A stretch of 64,000 nucleotides of DNA from Mycogone perniciosa (Eukaryota > Ascomycota > Sordariomycetes > Hypocreales > Hypocreaceae). Made by a program: the position numbers and the translations under genes. The stretch lies in the NCBI GenBank assembly GCA_025331125.1, contig JAOALB010000124.1:101533-165532 (forward strand), read 5' to 3'. The notes under the pieces are model-generated. The model was not told the DNA's origin. It made no database searches and saw nothing but the letters and a program-made list of their open reading frames with translations. This document shows, in pieces, positions 46,501 through 55,764 of this stretch. How positions within the stretch are numbered: position 1 is the first letter of the stretch; every line of letters begins with the position of its first letter.

Positions 46501-47101
46501 ACCAGAACTGCTTGATCCGCTCACGCTCTTCATGGTTACTGGTACTCCATATCTTGTCCCGGGACATCCCAGAGCCTCGCGATTGTGAAGCATCTGGCTG
46601 CTGCCCTCCGCCTGAACTTTCTGCAGCGTGGCCATCCACGCTATTCCCTTTGTTCTTTTTCTTGTTCTTGTTCTCCTTTAAATGTGCCAACAGCCTATTT
46701 GTAGCCTTTATGGCTTCAGCTTCATCGGCTATTACATACTCTATATCGTCCTCGTCGCTTGCGACTATCTCGTAGTCAGCCGGTACCCGTTTGCCAGAAT
46801 CGAAAGCGGGGCTCGGGTGGCCGTTGGCAGCTTGCTGCGCGGCAGCTTTCGCAGCAGCTTTCTGGCGTCGCTTTTGCTTCTTGCGGTTCACGGTCGGGGC
46901 AGGCGCGTCGAGAGCAGTCAAATCCGGGGGCTGCAAGGGGTTGTTCGGGTTCGCGACGGTGGGTGTCGAAGGTTGGGACGAGTCTGACGGCGTGCCCTTA
47001 GGAACGGTAATGAACTTGGACCCGTCCTTGTTGGTGTACTTGGCGGTGTTTCGAGGCGATGCCGGCGTGGGAGGAGCCGGTTTCTGGTTGTTGGCCGGCA
47101 T
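43502..47101 (-). CDS. nst1: Stress response protein NST1
   Basis: This is an intron-free 1199-residue frame beginning MPANNQKPAPPTPAS. The order matches fungal NST1: a basic KKQKRRQKAAAKAAA segment near 75-95, an acidic patch, the conserved region IKQFWLGLGEEDRKSLVKVE with CSCTVCGRKR, acidic Glu/Asp tracts, a very long Lys/Glu/Arg/Gln coiled coil (about 520-715), a proline/glycine-rich low-complexity part, and a C-terminal region (AVRLMLCQACKDL, DLCDTEGSPSNGGGTFDIRR). In yeast, NST1 is linked to salt tolerance and interacts with the splicing factor Msl1; it is cytoplasmic. The stop at 43502 is unusual because the same frame stays open for another 92 codons. Confidence 0.93.
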   Translation of the reverse strand: MPANNQKPAPPTPASPRNTAKYTNKDGSKFITVPKGTPSDSSQPSTPTVANPNNPLQPPDLTALDAPAPTVNRKKQKRRQKAAAKAAAQQAANGHPSPAFDSGKRVPADYEIVASDEDDIEYVIADEAEAIKATNRLLAHLKENKNKKKNKGNSVDGHAAESSGGGQQPDASQSRGSGMSRDKIWSTSNHEERERIKQFWLGLGEEDRKSLVKVEKDAVLKKMKEQQKHTCSCTVCGRKRTAIEEELEGLYDAYYLELEQFANQGEGPPLLPPPRDFNIGPPRGLPSGYARQPPSRGRIVEHVGDDEEDELEEVYSEDEVEDDDFSDDEPPEEFHSSHDRDVADFLTFGNSLQVKGTQLLETLLNRYGNMDLGGILTVADDLLKNDGKRFIEMMEQLAERRMAREEEAREHFPRGYGHPNGSYSNPHSHPPPEDDEYEEEEDEEEDYDDSQDEEYEDEEVYSNPSVMPSKFHTECCCQDPMTEEQRMEEGRRMFQIFAARMFEQRVLSAYKEKVAKERQQKLLEELEEESRQVDQQKAKRAKNAQKKKDKAAQRKQALAEEKARRDAEKAAEEAARIEAEQQRVAEQKQKAEERRKQKEAQKKAEEEARLKKEAERQQRIHQQKEKQAEQERKLREAKEREKKLKDEQRLKEKESREQKEREAQERKEKQERDKREKEARAAKAQKEAQEAAEAREKAKEEKAAQKLASLTPQPQPSQPAKRSQQHPVLIPTVLPQHPTNPASFVSPKIPVATPAIPKVPTPIRPRTTSTSLQKEASQASSSGSQTTSVPSQSASPHSITPIYASPSSSGQERKISGSTLPGILPGTVSITPPGLLSKGPSPSAPFQLPPMGMQPPPGLAHHPPPPGFPARLNHDPIFPLGFRPAPGPNMMMPPPGINGPAGRGFPAAPMPPPGFSQPAADQFSIGQGFPIPKEGPLPTHGRQPSIGFDASPGASTQPIGRPAPIGRPGSVNHGRFFDEDEDTKHLGSRVLVEDDDPLGLDINPGSLRNQPPGLRSGFAAGPFMDAAFPMAHNPWGPPAAGSQFPSPGFGNPGWGPPGVPPGFHVGSPGSGIGSIRSHSQPRHVAVRLMLCQACKDLTSSASADTEGYVDLSTIKSHIDAQSGDPSITEQDLLDLCDTEGSPSNGGGTFDIRRDITGLGKHIVRWVPDSHDGLNPHFRAVGAPGEIGSPLVSQASLRGI

Positions 47102-49586
47102 CGTAGGTCTACGGAAGCAGGGCAGTCGGAAGCATCAAGTCTCGCACGGAATCGGGGCGCCTCTGAACAATGAACAATGAACAATACAATCTGCAGATAG
47201 AAAATGGACGTGTCAGTCTTTTAGGCTCGAGGCAGGACGCGCAAGGTAGCGAGAGCTGTGGCCGGGTAGCGGGAGAGCCGAAGGTGGAGGCGGAGCGAGG
47301 CAAGGCGTTGCATAGGCAATTATGTTTGCTCTGGTGGAGAGCCTGCGTCCAGGTCTCAAAATGAGGCACTCACAATCCGCAGGCCAGTTCAGGGTTAGGT
47401 CAGCAATGACGCCAGTGGGGGTAAGGGAGCGCCCCGAGTCGAATTCCTAAGCTTCTGAGGGCCGGCGCGTCGCTGTGCTCGATTCGATTGCGCGGGAAAA
47501 GGATAGGGAATGTCGTAGTCTATGCTTTGGTCCGCCAGAATTCGATGGAAGTCACCGTGTGGTGTAGTTACATAGTGGCGTGTACTTTGGTTATGCAAGA
47601 ATGCAGTCTTGAGGCCTGTAAAAACTGGGGCTAAGCCATCAATCACATTTCGCGCTGTGTTGAGACGCCGTCCTGTGAGGGGGCACGTGACGCATCCAGG
47701 ACAGGAAACCGCCTCCGCCTCTGTTCGCCTCTGTTCGCCTCTGTTTGCCTTAGGCGTCAGCTGGCAGGGGCAAGGGAGACAAGGCTGGTGAGGCGTGTCG
47801 CATCCATGTACCTTTGTGGCCCTCGAAAGACGTTCCATTGTCCAGCCGGCCATCTCACGGGCCCTGAAAGTGTGTATTCTCTGCCGATTCCGGCCGTTTT
47901 TCTTCATGGACACAGCCCTCTTTGCTCCCTGTATCGACAATCCATTCATTGGCCCGGCATGCCCGCGCACCCGCCTAACAATGGTTTGCTAGACTTTGGT
48001 ACCTTGGCAGTACTTCCAAGGGAAGCAACTTTGTTTGCTACATTGGCGTCTGATTTACACCAGCAGTCTTACTAATATACCAATAATAATACTATGGGGA
48101 TTAATGAATCGATCGACTCCCGGACTTCACAACCTCACCACCTGGGGTCTCTCATGTTCAATGCTGCGCAATACCTGTGTCACTTCCCTGTGAAACCGAA
48201 AGAACCAGACACGGTCTGTCGGTCACAATGCAGTTGAGACTGGGTACGGCGTCGATCATCACAGATAGCCACATATTGATCGAGGGAAGAGGATGTGAAG
48301 GGATCCAGAGGAACTGGCGCCCACCAGCCTCATTGTAAGCTTGACGTACGAAGTACGAAGTACCTATAAGACTATGCTCGCCGGTTCCGGGACCGAGCCT
48401 CCGGCAAACTTCGCGTCATACTCCGTATCGAGGTCTTCTTGATTGCTGTCGGTCTAGACTTGGCAAGCTCGGATTTCCAATGTGAATGGGGATATCCACC
48501 GATGGACCAATCAAGGAGAATACCTTGACGGGCTCTTCTGCAAAACACATCATCCGTCCCTTGTATCTAAACAGGGAATAGGAGCTGACTTGCTGGTGCT
48601 GTACCGACTGGCCTATCGCGCGTATTTAGCCTTTGGCTCATCGTCTTCAGGCACAGCCCCGAGCGGGATGATCGGGAGCAAATAGTGGCCGAACACTGAA
48701 GGATTTACGGAGTACAAAGTACATGCATCAGGGGACATTCTTTTCCAGGCTCGCCGGAACGTGTGGGAACGAGGCTGCATCGCTATAGTGCATACAGAGC
48801 CTACTTCCTAGAGTCATGATCATTGTTGCTCTCACAATTCCACCAGTTTCTACAGGCGAGACGGTCTGTGACACCTTCAATGCCACTAGTACGAAGTACG
48901 GAGTACTTGAAGGTATGTAGAGCGGCTTAGTCCACTTATGTAAGCCGTGTTCTGGTGAGCCCCCTCTTGTGGTATTATTAGGTCACTTTTTATCGGAACT
49001 CCACTCGATCTGATCCGTACATTCACAGTACGGGACAGACCAGCTGCCTCTTTGTGAAACGTTGCTGGGCATTATTATTGCTGCTTATACCTTTTGCTTT
49101 GCCATGTCATAATATTCAGGGCCACAAGCGAGCCTCTTCCTTGCTTTCTTTTATTCACTGTCTCTTGAAATACGGAGTACTCAATTCCTTCTTGTGCTCC
49201 CACCCCTGGGCCGCTTTTGTCCATTGGTGCAGCCAGAGAGCCCTTCATAGCCGTGTCCGCAGGGAATAGCTGGTGCCTCTTCAGCTCGTATTCCAACCAA
49301 AATCGCCTGCTTCTGCCAACCAATCCGTTGCACCGCCCTGGTCAACCCGTATCCCCTAAACGCGACCATCGCTCGTTAGTAGTGAGGCAGCACAACGGCG
49401 CTCCCGAGTCAAAATATCTACAAAAGTCGACAGTCAAGCAAACCTTCCAAGACGCGGGTTCCTTTGGTCCTGGTCCTCCGAAGATCGTCGGCGAGCGAGC
49501 CGCGGAACTAGGGAGTTCCTCTGGCAAAAGACCCAGCACTTTGCCCTGTCGATTGAACCCGAATACTCTCCATCACATCGCTCAAC
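47102..49586. other. Divergent intergenic region between nst1 and rho2
   Basis: No convincing gene is seen. It holds upstream sequence for nst1 (-) and rho2 (+), a 10-bp tandem repeat near 47720, and palindromic TACGAAGTAC/TACGGAGTAC tracts near 48345, 48708, 48890 and 49170. The last 300 bases before rho2 are a likely leader. Confidence 0.5.
47718..47750. repeat. GCCTCTGTTC tandem repeat
   Basis: Three copies of the 10-bp unit GCCTCTGTTC/T lie upstream of nst1. Confidence 0.85.
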
Positions 49587-50495
49587 ATGGCCAGTGGGAG
49601 TCCGCAGAACGTCATCCGCAGGTATGATCGCCACTGGCTATTTCCCTGCCATCGGTTACCTCCTCGTGTTCGGCCTCGGTTGCTGCTGTCTCCCTTTGGC
49701 CCTGCAGAGTCTATTGATCCTCATCGTGGCGAGATAATGTGACTAACCAGAACCATTTACAGGAAGCTTGTCATCATTGGTGATGGCGCCTGCGGAAAGA
49801 CAAGTCTGCTTAGTGTCTTCACACTTGGTTACTTTCCAACAGTATGTCGCCTCAATTTGCTCTTGACCATTATCGTCGCTAACCACCGCGCAGCATTACG
49901 TGAGTCCGACAGTTGCGCAGACCCTCCAGTCCGCCATGTTGACGAGTCGATGCAGATCCCCACCGTTTTCGAAAACTACGTAACAGATTGCCGAGTGGAT
50001 GGCAAGTCCGTTCAGCTTGCCTTGTGGGATACAGCTGGCCAAGAGGACTACGAACGATTACGACCCCTAGCCTACGCGAAAGCGCACGTTATCTTAATAG
50101 GGTTCTCAGTCGATACGCCCGACTCTCTTGACAATGTTAAACACAAGGTATGGAAAAAGGGCGGCTCATTCCTTCCGAGGCCACAGCTAATATGGTTATT
50201 GCAGTGGATCGAGGAAGCCACCCGTCTATGTGAGGGTGTGCCTATCATTCTTGTTGGTCTGAAGAAGGATCTGCGTGAAGACCCGGTTGCGATCGAGGAG
50301 ATGCGCAAAAAGTCTCTGCGCTTTGTCACCTCGCACGACGGCGAAGTGGTTGCCAGAGAAATTGGCGCCAAGCGATACCTCGAGTGTTCAAGCTTGAGCG
50401 GAGAAGGCGTCGATGACGTATTCGAAGCAGCTACCAGAGCGGCACTTCTCACCTTTGAAAAGGGCGAAGGCGGTGGTTGCTGTGTCATCCTGTGA
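49587..50495 (+). CDS. rho2: Rho-type small GTPase, Rho2
   Basis: Five exons are needed: 49587-49621, 49763-49841, 49894-49899, 49956-50147 and 50205-50495, giving about 200 residues. Visible motifs are GDGACGKTS (P-loop), YIPTVFENY (switch I), DTAGQEDYERLRPLAY (switch II), the L(K)KDLRED base-recognition segment (NKxD position as LKKD) and ECSS. The tail is GGCCVIL; the CVIL CAAX box predicts geranylgeranylation and membrane attachment. In fungi Rho2 acts on alpha-glucan synthesis and cell-wall integrity signalling. The third exon is only 6 nt (CATTAC, encoding HY) and is required to complete the FPTHYIPTV segment. The last intron (57 nt) is open in frame, so its retention would insert 19 residues. 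Confidence 0.93.
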
Positions 50496-51217
50496 ACACC
50501 AATCGTTGTTTCCTAATAACTGTGTCGAAAACGAAACGATGAAAGGTTGTCAGGCCACAACGAGACGCGGTTGTGGCTGTTTCTGCTGCCAAACCCAGGG
50601 CTCATTTCTGTGCGATATTGTCTTGAGGTGGTGCGATCAAACATGGCTTGCATTTTTACTTGGCGCTTTGGGTCTGGCTCAACTCGAATCTCGGAGGTAT
50701 TCAGAAGTTGACCGGATGCTTCCAGGTGTCGTGACAGGCTCTGTCGCTCAGCAGAATACCTCGAGCGTGCGACCCCTGGGAGTCCCTTACGACCTCCGAT
50801 ATGGAGGGTCGGGGGACGGTCATATTTCTTAACCACCATTATTATTTCATATTTCTTGGGTTTATGTATCTTGGCAAGCGAATTTTTGCTGCAGTGGGAA
50901 AAGTGCTTCGCTATGAAGCAGCTTTAGCCTCTGTATTAATACGGTGGACGGTATAGAGTGACAGTAGGTGCATTCATGTTCTTGTAGCAGTGGATTGGCT
51001 TGCATGGAAAAGGTGGAAAGGTTGAGATGGAAGATCTAATCTGATGGTCAAGTATGAGAATGATGAATCTTCAAGTGTCTGTTTAAAGGTTGACATGTAT
51101 CCTGCATTCCATGGAAGAATTTACGTCGTCTTTGTCATAATACTATACAATTTTATATATGATACACCAATTGGGACGAACTTGCTCTGCGTTCAGCCTA
51201 CATTTGGGGTCTGTCGT
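50496..51217. other. Intergenic region between convergent rho2 and mL40 genes
   Basis: It contains the 3' ends of both genes; no other feature is seen. Confidence 0.5.
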
Positions 51218-51772
51218 CTACCTCTTCCAATCATGATTCCATGGCTCTCTCGCCGGGCTATCTGTTTGAAACCTGGCATACTCTATCGGCACACCGTTGA
51301 GCCCATACACACCTTTTTTCTCCATCGCAACACGATACAAGTATCCCTCACCCCTCGATCCCGGCCCAACCGTATTGCGAAGCTCCTCGCAAGCATTATA
51401 CATACCAGCGTGCATCCTGCTTCGCTCCTTCTCAATAGCCTCGTGCTGTTTCCGGCGGAAGAGCTGCCACGCACGGTGGATCGTCCAGTGACGCAGGTAG
51501 CGCAGGCGAGCCATGCGCAGCGGCGGAGGGGCGGGGGAGAACATGTTGCGCCTGAGGGTACGGATGCGTTGGAAGTTCTCAGACTTGGGGGCGGCGCGGT
51601 TGCGGCGGACGGGTTTGCTGGACGCCTGGACGGGCGCTTTTCGTGCGAGGGATGTTGAGGTTGTGGAGAGGAGGCGAGAGGAAGACATGGTTGTTGATGT
51701 TGATGTTGCGCTGCGGGAGGGGAGGAAAGAGAGGCGGCTGAGGAGCCCGTTGAGGGAGAATGTGGACGCCAT
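51218..51772 (-). CDS. mrpl28: Mitochondrial large-subunit ribosomal protein mL40 (Mrpl28 family)
   Basis: This is a single 184-residue frame. The N-terminus (about 1-50) is Ser/Thr/Arg-rich without acidic residues, as for a mitochondrial targeting peptide. The diagnostic block is RTLRRNMFSPAPPPLRMARL followed by RYLRHWTIHRAWQLFRRK, then a helical CEELRNTVG stretch and the C-terminal VYGLNGVPIEYARFQTD and NHDWKR. These match fungal Mrpl28/mL40, a component of the mitoribosomal large subunit. Its length fits a complete protein. Confidence 0.9.
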   Translation of the reverse strand: MASTFSLNGLLSRLSFLPSRSATSTSTTMSSSRLLSTTSTSLARKAPVQASSKPVRRNRAAPKSENFQRIRTLRRNMFSPAPPPLRMARLRYLRHWTIHRAWQLFRRKQHEAIEKERSRMHAGMYNACEELRNTVGPGSRGEGYLYRVAMEKKGVYGLNGVPIEYARFQTDSPAREPWNHDWKR

Positions 51773-53704
51773 GGTGGAGTGAGATGAGGTCGGGAAGTCG
51801 TAAATGTGAGCTGATTGATCTCGTGAGATGAGGTGCGATTTGATCGGAATTTGTCGCTCTCGATGCTTCTATCCTCCGCCTTGAATTTCTTGAGCGATAG
51901 TAGTCTGGATGTCGACGTCTAATTCGAGACTGAGCCTTGGTGTTTTGCCTCCAAAGTATGGCCCGTGTTTTCCCCCTAAGCGTCGCAGTGGTTCGGTCCA
52001 CTGAATTGTATCGCTTGAGACGATGGGGGGCTCGGGGCGAAGGTTGCCTTGCTCGTGGATGTATCGATGTCGAGATGTTTTGGCGGAGAAAATGCTATCT
52101 CTGGTGAGCAAGAGATCGTGGAGTCGGAGAAAAATAAGCCCGGCGCAACCACACATCAGCACCCTTAACACCAACGCGTGCTTGTCGCCATTTATTAACT
52201 TACCAAAACGCCTTTATGAATGAAATACTATGGTTGCGTACTATTTTATCCGAAACTGCACAGCTGCTTTATCCTCTGTTTGGTAGTGTTATTAACCGTT
52301 TTTTAGGAATGTGTCCTTTGTTTGCATGCGTCAGCTCTGCTATTGACTGACCTCAAGCGGCGTGATTCCACTCAACAAGACTCTGGAGAAGTCAATCCAG
52401 CCTATAGGCAGAATTATCCAAAGCATACCTACCACAAAATCATATGAGCCTGTTACTAAATCCTAGCTAATCCTTTCTTCTCCATGCTCTTACAAAATAA
52501 TCCTTCTTCTCACTCTATCGACTTGTCGCTTCATATCCACCTCGTCATTAAGTGCAAGATGCAGTCTTCTCGGTTATAGGCAAACGCTTTGTTTTACCCA
52601 GGTCGCAATGTTCCGTTCAAACACTTCGTTTGTGTTTCGGAACCTCAGAACTGCTGGTGGCCACTTTGGCATGCCCAGTGCGTTTTGCTTTGCATCCAGA
52701 TTCCTACAGCATTTCCTTCGCAGAGCTCGAATTGGCCATATATATTCAGTCTCATCTAATAGATTAGTTCCGTCTAACAACGTAACTTATACTTTGTCGG
52801 ACATGATTACCTTCATCGATGGCTATGGTTCACACTTTGGGCTGACTCCCTGACTCGTTTCTCAAGGGACTGAGTCGGGGTGCCGAGACGAGAAATCCCA
52901 ATGCTTTTACTTTTTTGTTCTATGAATCTGAATCTGGGCTGTCTTAAGTCATTCTCGGCTTACTGCGTGCAGTGAGTTTGCGGTCTTCTATACTTTCCCG
53001 ACAACATGGTTTATCGCGGCATGTGTCTGCAGGTTCATGCATTCCGCCGTGTCATGATTGTGACTGAATCAAAAGTATCGGCACGTCCGATGTTGCAATC
53101 ACGGGCAAGGCAAGGATGGCTAGTTCCTATCCGTTTCAATCATGATTGCCAGCTTTTCTTAGTCCCCATTCACGTCAGCATGACTCCAGAGCAGCAAACA
53201 TTTCGACCATATGAGGCAAGTTCATGAACCCCAACTTTCTCTTCTTCTACTCTCATTGTAGTGGTACCTTAGCAGGAAGCGGGTTTTCATTTAGACTTTT
53301 GATACTGAAAACATGGTTTCTAATTGCATTTGGTCAATGTGGGCGTGTGATTGCAGGGAGAAGCTCGCATCTGCTGCATTAGCACCATGACTTACTAGAG
53401 TGCCAAACTCGTCCTGTGCAGTTGACACCTGCCAGCTCGCCATGTTTTTGATTACACTTGACCTTATGTTTGATCTGATGGACCCTCTACAGCTGTCCGG
53501 GGAGGCGCAATCCAAGCATCCATTCACCACGTCCAAAATAGCCTGAAGGTTATTCACCTGTTCATTGACATGTTATAAAAAAACAAGACATGCCCTTCTG
53601 GAGTTCGGTTTTCCCACTTCTGTATCTTCACTATTCATTGGTCTCTATCCAATAATCTCTCTCGTCTATTGTTTCCCTACTTTTCCTCAACTCCTTACTC
53701 CAAT
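51773..53704. other. Intergenic region, with a possible relic on the minus strand
   Basis: It contains the mL40 upstream region and the leader of the gene at 53705. A minus-strand stretch at 53291-53572 is open for about 93 codons and reads protein-like (LQAILDVVNGCLDCASPDSC, then SWQVSTAQDEF), faintly like the C-terminal regulatory region of Zn2Cys6 factors, but it has no start or companion exons. Nothing else is recognised. Confidence 0.35.
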
Positions 53705-54589
53705 ATGTCCAAAAGCGCCCAGCATGTCAACCAATCGGAGAACCTCACCGTCCAGAGGTCAACAACTTCTCCAAGCAACGACAACCGCCGGCCGCGTCGT
53801 TTAAACAGAGACTTCAGGGGACGGATAACGAGACCCTGGCAAGCTCAAAACTTGACAGGGTCTTCAGACCAACCAGAGGAAAAAGAGGAGGAACTATCTC
53901 TACACTCGATACGACTCGATAGTGACGGCGAGTTTGATGAAAGGACATGGACGTTTGTTGAGGGCGACTATTATACCAACCAAGGTATAGGTACTGTCGA
54001 GGAGCCGTCGCAGAATCGAAACTTGGCCGACGCACCTAGCAACCGCGGTCACCAATCCATGTCTGCCGAACCGACATTCCACTTTGATGACCCTGACATG
54101 GAAGATGTCGGTTCAGACTCCGATCTGGAATGGGACAGACAGCCATTCGACTACGCTGTACCTTTCGAACGGCCCATACTAGATGAGCGGTACTCCTTCG
54201 AGACGGAGCATCCCCGGGCCGCCCCAATAATCCGCTTCGCCATGGGCATGTCATCCACTGACGACACTGGCAGAGCCGTGGCCAGCCACGCACGAACTCT
54301 CCAAAATCGCGTGGTTGAGACATACAATGACGCCTCCAACCGAGCCGTACAGATGGGACAGCAATTCGCCGAAACTGCTGGTCGAGTTGGCGGCGTCATT
54401 GCAGACGAAATGCTGAGGACGGGGCAAGAAGTCACCAGCATTGTTGATGGCTTAGATCGCTTGCCAGAAGCTGTCCGTACCATAGGAGGCGGTTGGCGTC
54501 AAGCGTTCGGGGTTATAATACGGAGCATCGCCACCGTGGAGCCGCCCCCAGAACAGGACAGCGAGTCGGAGAGTGATGGCCGATGGTGA
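53705..54589 (+). CDS. Acidic, largely disordered protein of unknown function
   Basis: From the ATG at 53705 the protein has 294 residues. The N-terminal 60 residues are polar and basic (NRRPRRLNRDFRGR), about 65-160 are acidic (SDSDLEW, PDMEDVG), and the C-terminal part (about 190-275) is helical and alanine-rich (RTLQNRVVETYNDASNRAVQ, GQQFAETAGRVGGVIADEML), suggesting an amphipathic helix bundle. There is no signal peptide or membrane helix. I do not recognise the family. Consistent codon use and a CT-rich leader support a real gene. Confidence 0.65.
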   Translation: MSKSAQHVNQSENLTVQRSTTSPSNDNRRPRRLNRDFRGRITRPWQAQNLTGSSDQPEEKEEELSLHSIRLDSDGEFDERTWTFVEGDYYTNQGIGTVEEPSQNRNLADAPSNRGHQSMSAEPTFHFDDPDMEDVGSDSDLEWDRQPFDYAVPFERPILDERYSFETEHPRAAPIIRFAMGMSSTDDTGRAVASHARTLQNRVVETYNDASNRAVQMGQQFAETAGRVGGVIADEMLRTGQEVTSIVDGLDRLPEAVRTIGGGWRQAFGVIIRSIATVEPPPEQDSESESDGRW

Positions 54590-55764
54590 ATCTGATGGTG
54601 TTGAGTTGAGGCATCTGGCGCAGGTAAACTTTGAATATAATGCATTATGAAAGTACATAAAACAAAACGGTTACGGGTCTGGGTTAAGGTTCATGGAGTT
54701 AAGATTACAGGCTGGTATTAGGCTATTTCGAATCACTGATGACGGTGGACGCAAAATATACTGTATCATATTTCTTTCTGCAACATTGCTCTTCTCTAAT
54801 TAGGTATAATCCTTACAACTAATTGGGGCTGCTTTGGGAAATAAGAATGATGATGCTGGGCTGTCTCCCCGCTCTGCAGGATATGATAATGTGAAAGCAA
54901 TGGATGGCCACAGATTACCAATGAAGGAATTAATGTCAGACAATTACAAATATTGATTGCAGTATTATCCAAAAGCACCAACGCACAGTCTGTTTGTGTA
55001 TGAAGATTTACTTTTTATGAATATGTATTTGGCCCGATTGATGGGTTCGTCTATATCCCCCCGGGTGACGGCATCTTGGGGTGATGCCTACAACTCGTTT
55101 GTAACAAATTGCTCGCCAGGATTTGCCGTTAAAACAGACTGGCCATTCCGTACACCCCTATGAGTAGCTGTTACCGACGCTCAATAGTGTAAAGTCTTTC
55201 CAGGGCTGGGTGTCAAATTCAATATAACCTGCTGTCAGACCACAAATCCTGCAAAAGTGAAGCTCCATACTTTATGCATGGATAGGTGACCTTATATGCT
55301 ATGTGACACCTGCACTATCAGCTACAATTGCTGAGGTGTACACTTCACTTTTGCTGGCCTGGTACAACGGTTTGACAGTAGGGTAGCGAAGACTGAGAGA
55401 TGGAACATTACAGCAGAATATTAAGGGTTTTTGATTTTCTATTACAGTATTGTGAATACTAGCTGTATTACTACCTATAACAATCGGAGCGATCCATGGT
55501 AATTACAGTCATCCATAGCAACAAGAGTTATGTGTGGTAATCAGAGTGGTTGTCAATAGCCGAGTGGCCTGATGATGCGACAGGAATCAAAAGTAAAAGA
55601 GCAAGAAAGATTGTACGCCGTACTAAAAAGCAACTACTCTAATATACAACTGGGCGTGACAAATTCACCCAACAAACCACGAGAGCCGCTGCATTTGCAT
55701 CGAGGTAATGGGAAGCCCTGTGGGAACAAAACCATCATCACGGATCCCAAATTCCACACCTTGC
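54590..55764. other. AT-rich intergenic region with a MITE-like element
   Basis: Apart from the inverted-repeat element at 55232-55378 no gene or domain is visible. Short frames here are scattered and unsupported. Confidence 0.5.
55232..55378. mobile_element. MITE-like terminal inverted-repeat element, 147 bp
   Basis: The left end reads CTGTCAGACC, then a spacer, then GCAAAAGTGAAG. The reverse complement of the right end reads CTGTCAAACC, then a spacer, then GCAAAAGTGAAG. The interior is noncoding and itself forms a hairpin (ATCAGC ... GCTGA; GTGACACCT ... AGGTGTAC). This is the layout of a miniature inverted-repeat transposable element. I see no convincing target-site duplication (TA follows on the right only), so the superfamily is undetermined. 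Confidence 0.6.

Noticed and set aside
47395..47970. 191-codon minus-strand frame upstream of nst1
   Set aside because: No domain, mixed composition, and it runs through a 10-bp tandem repeat; more likely part of the nst1/rho2 intergenic region.
55540..55620. A tRNA-like A-box (TAGCCGAGTGG) near 55558
   Set aside because: No B-box (GGTTCRANTCC) follows at the right distance and no cloverleaf can be drawn.
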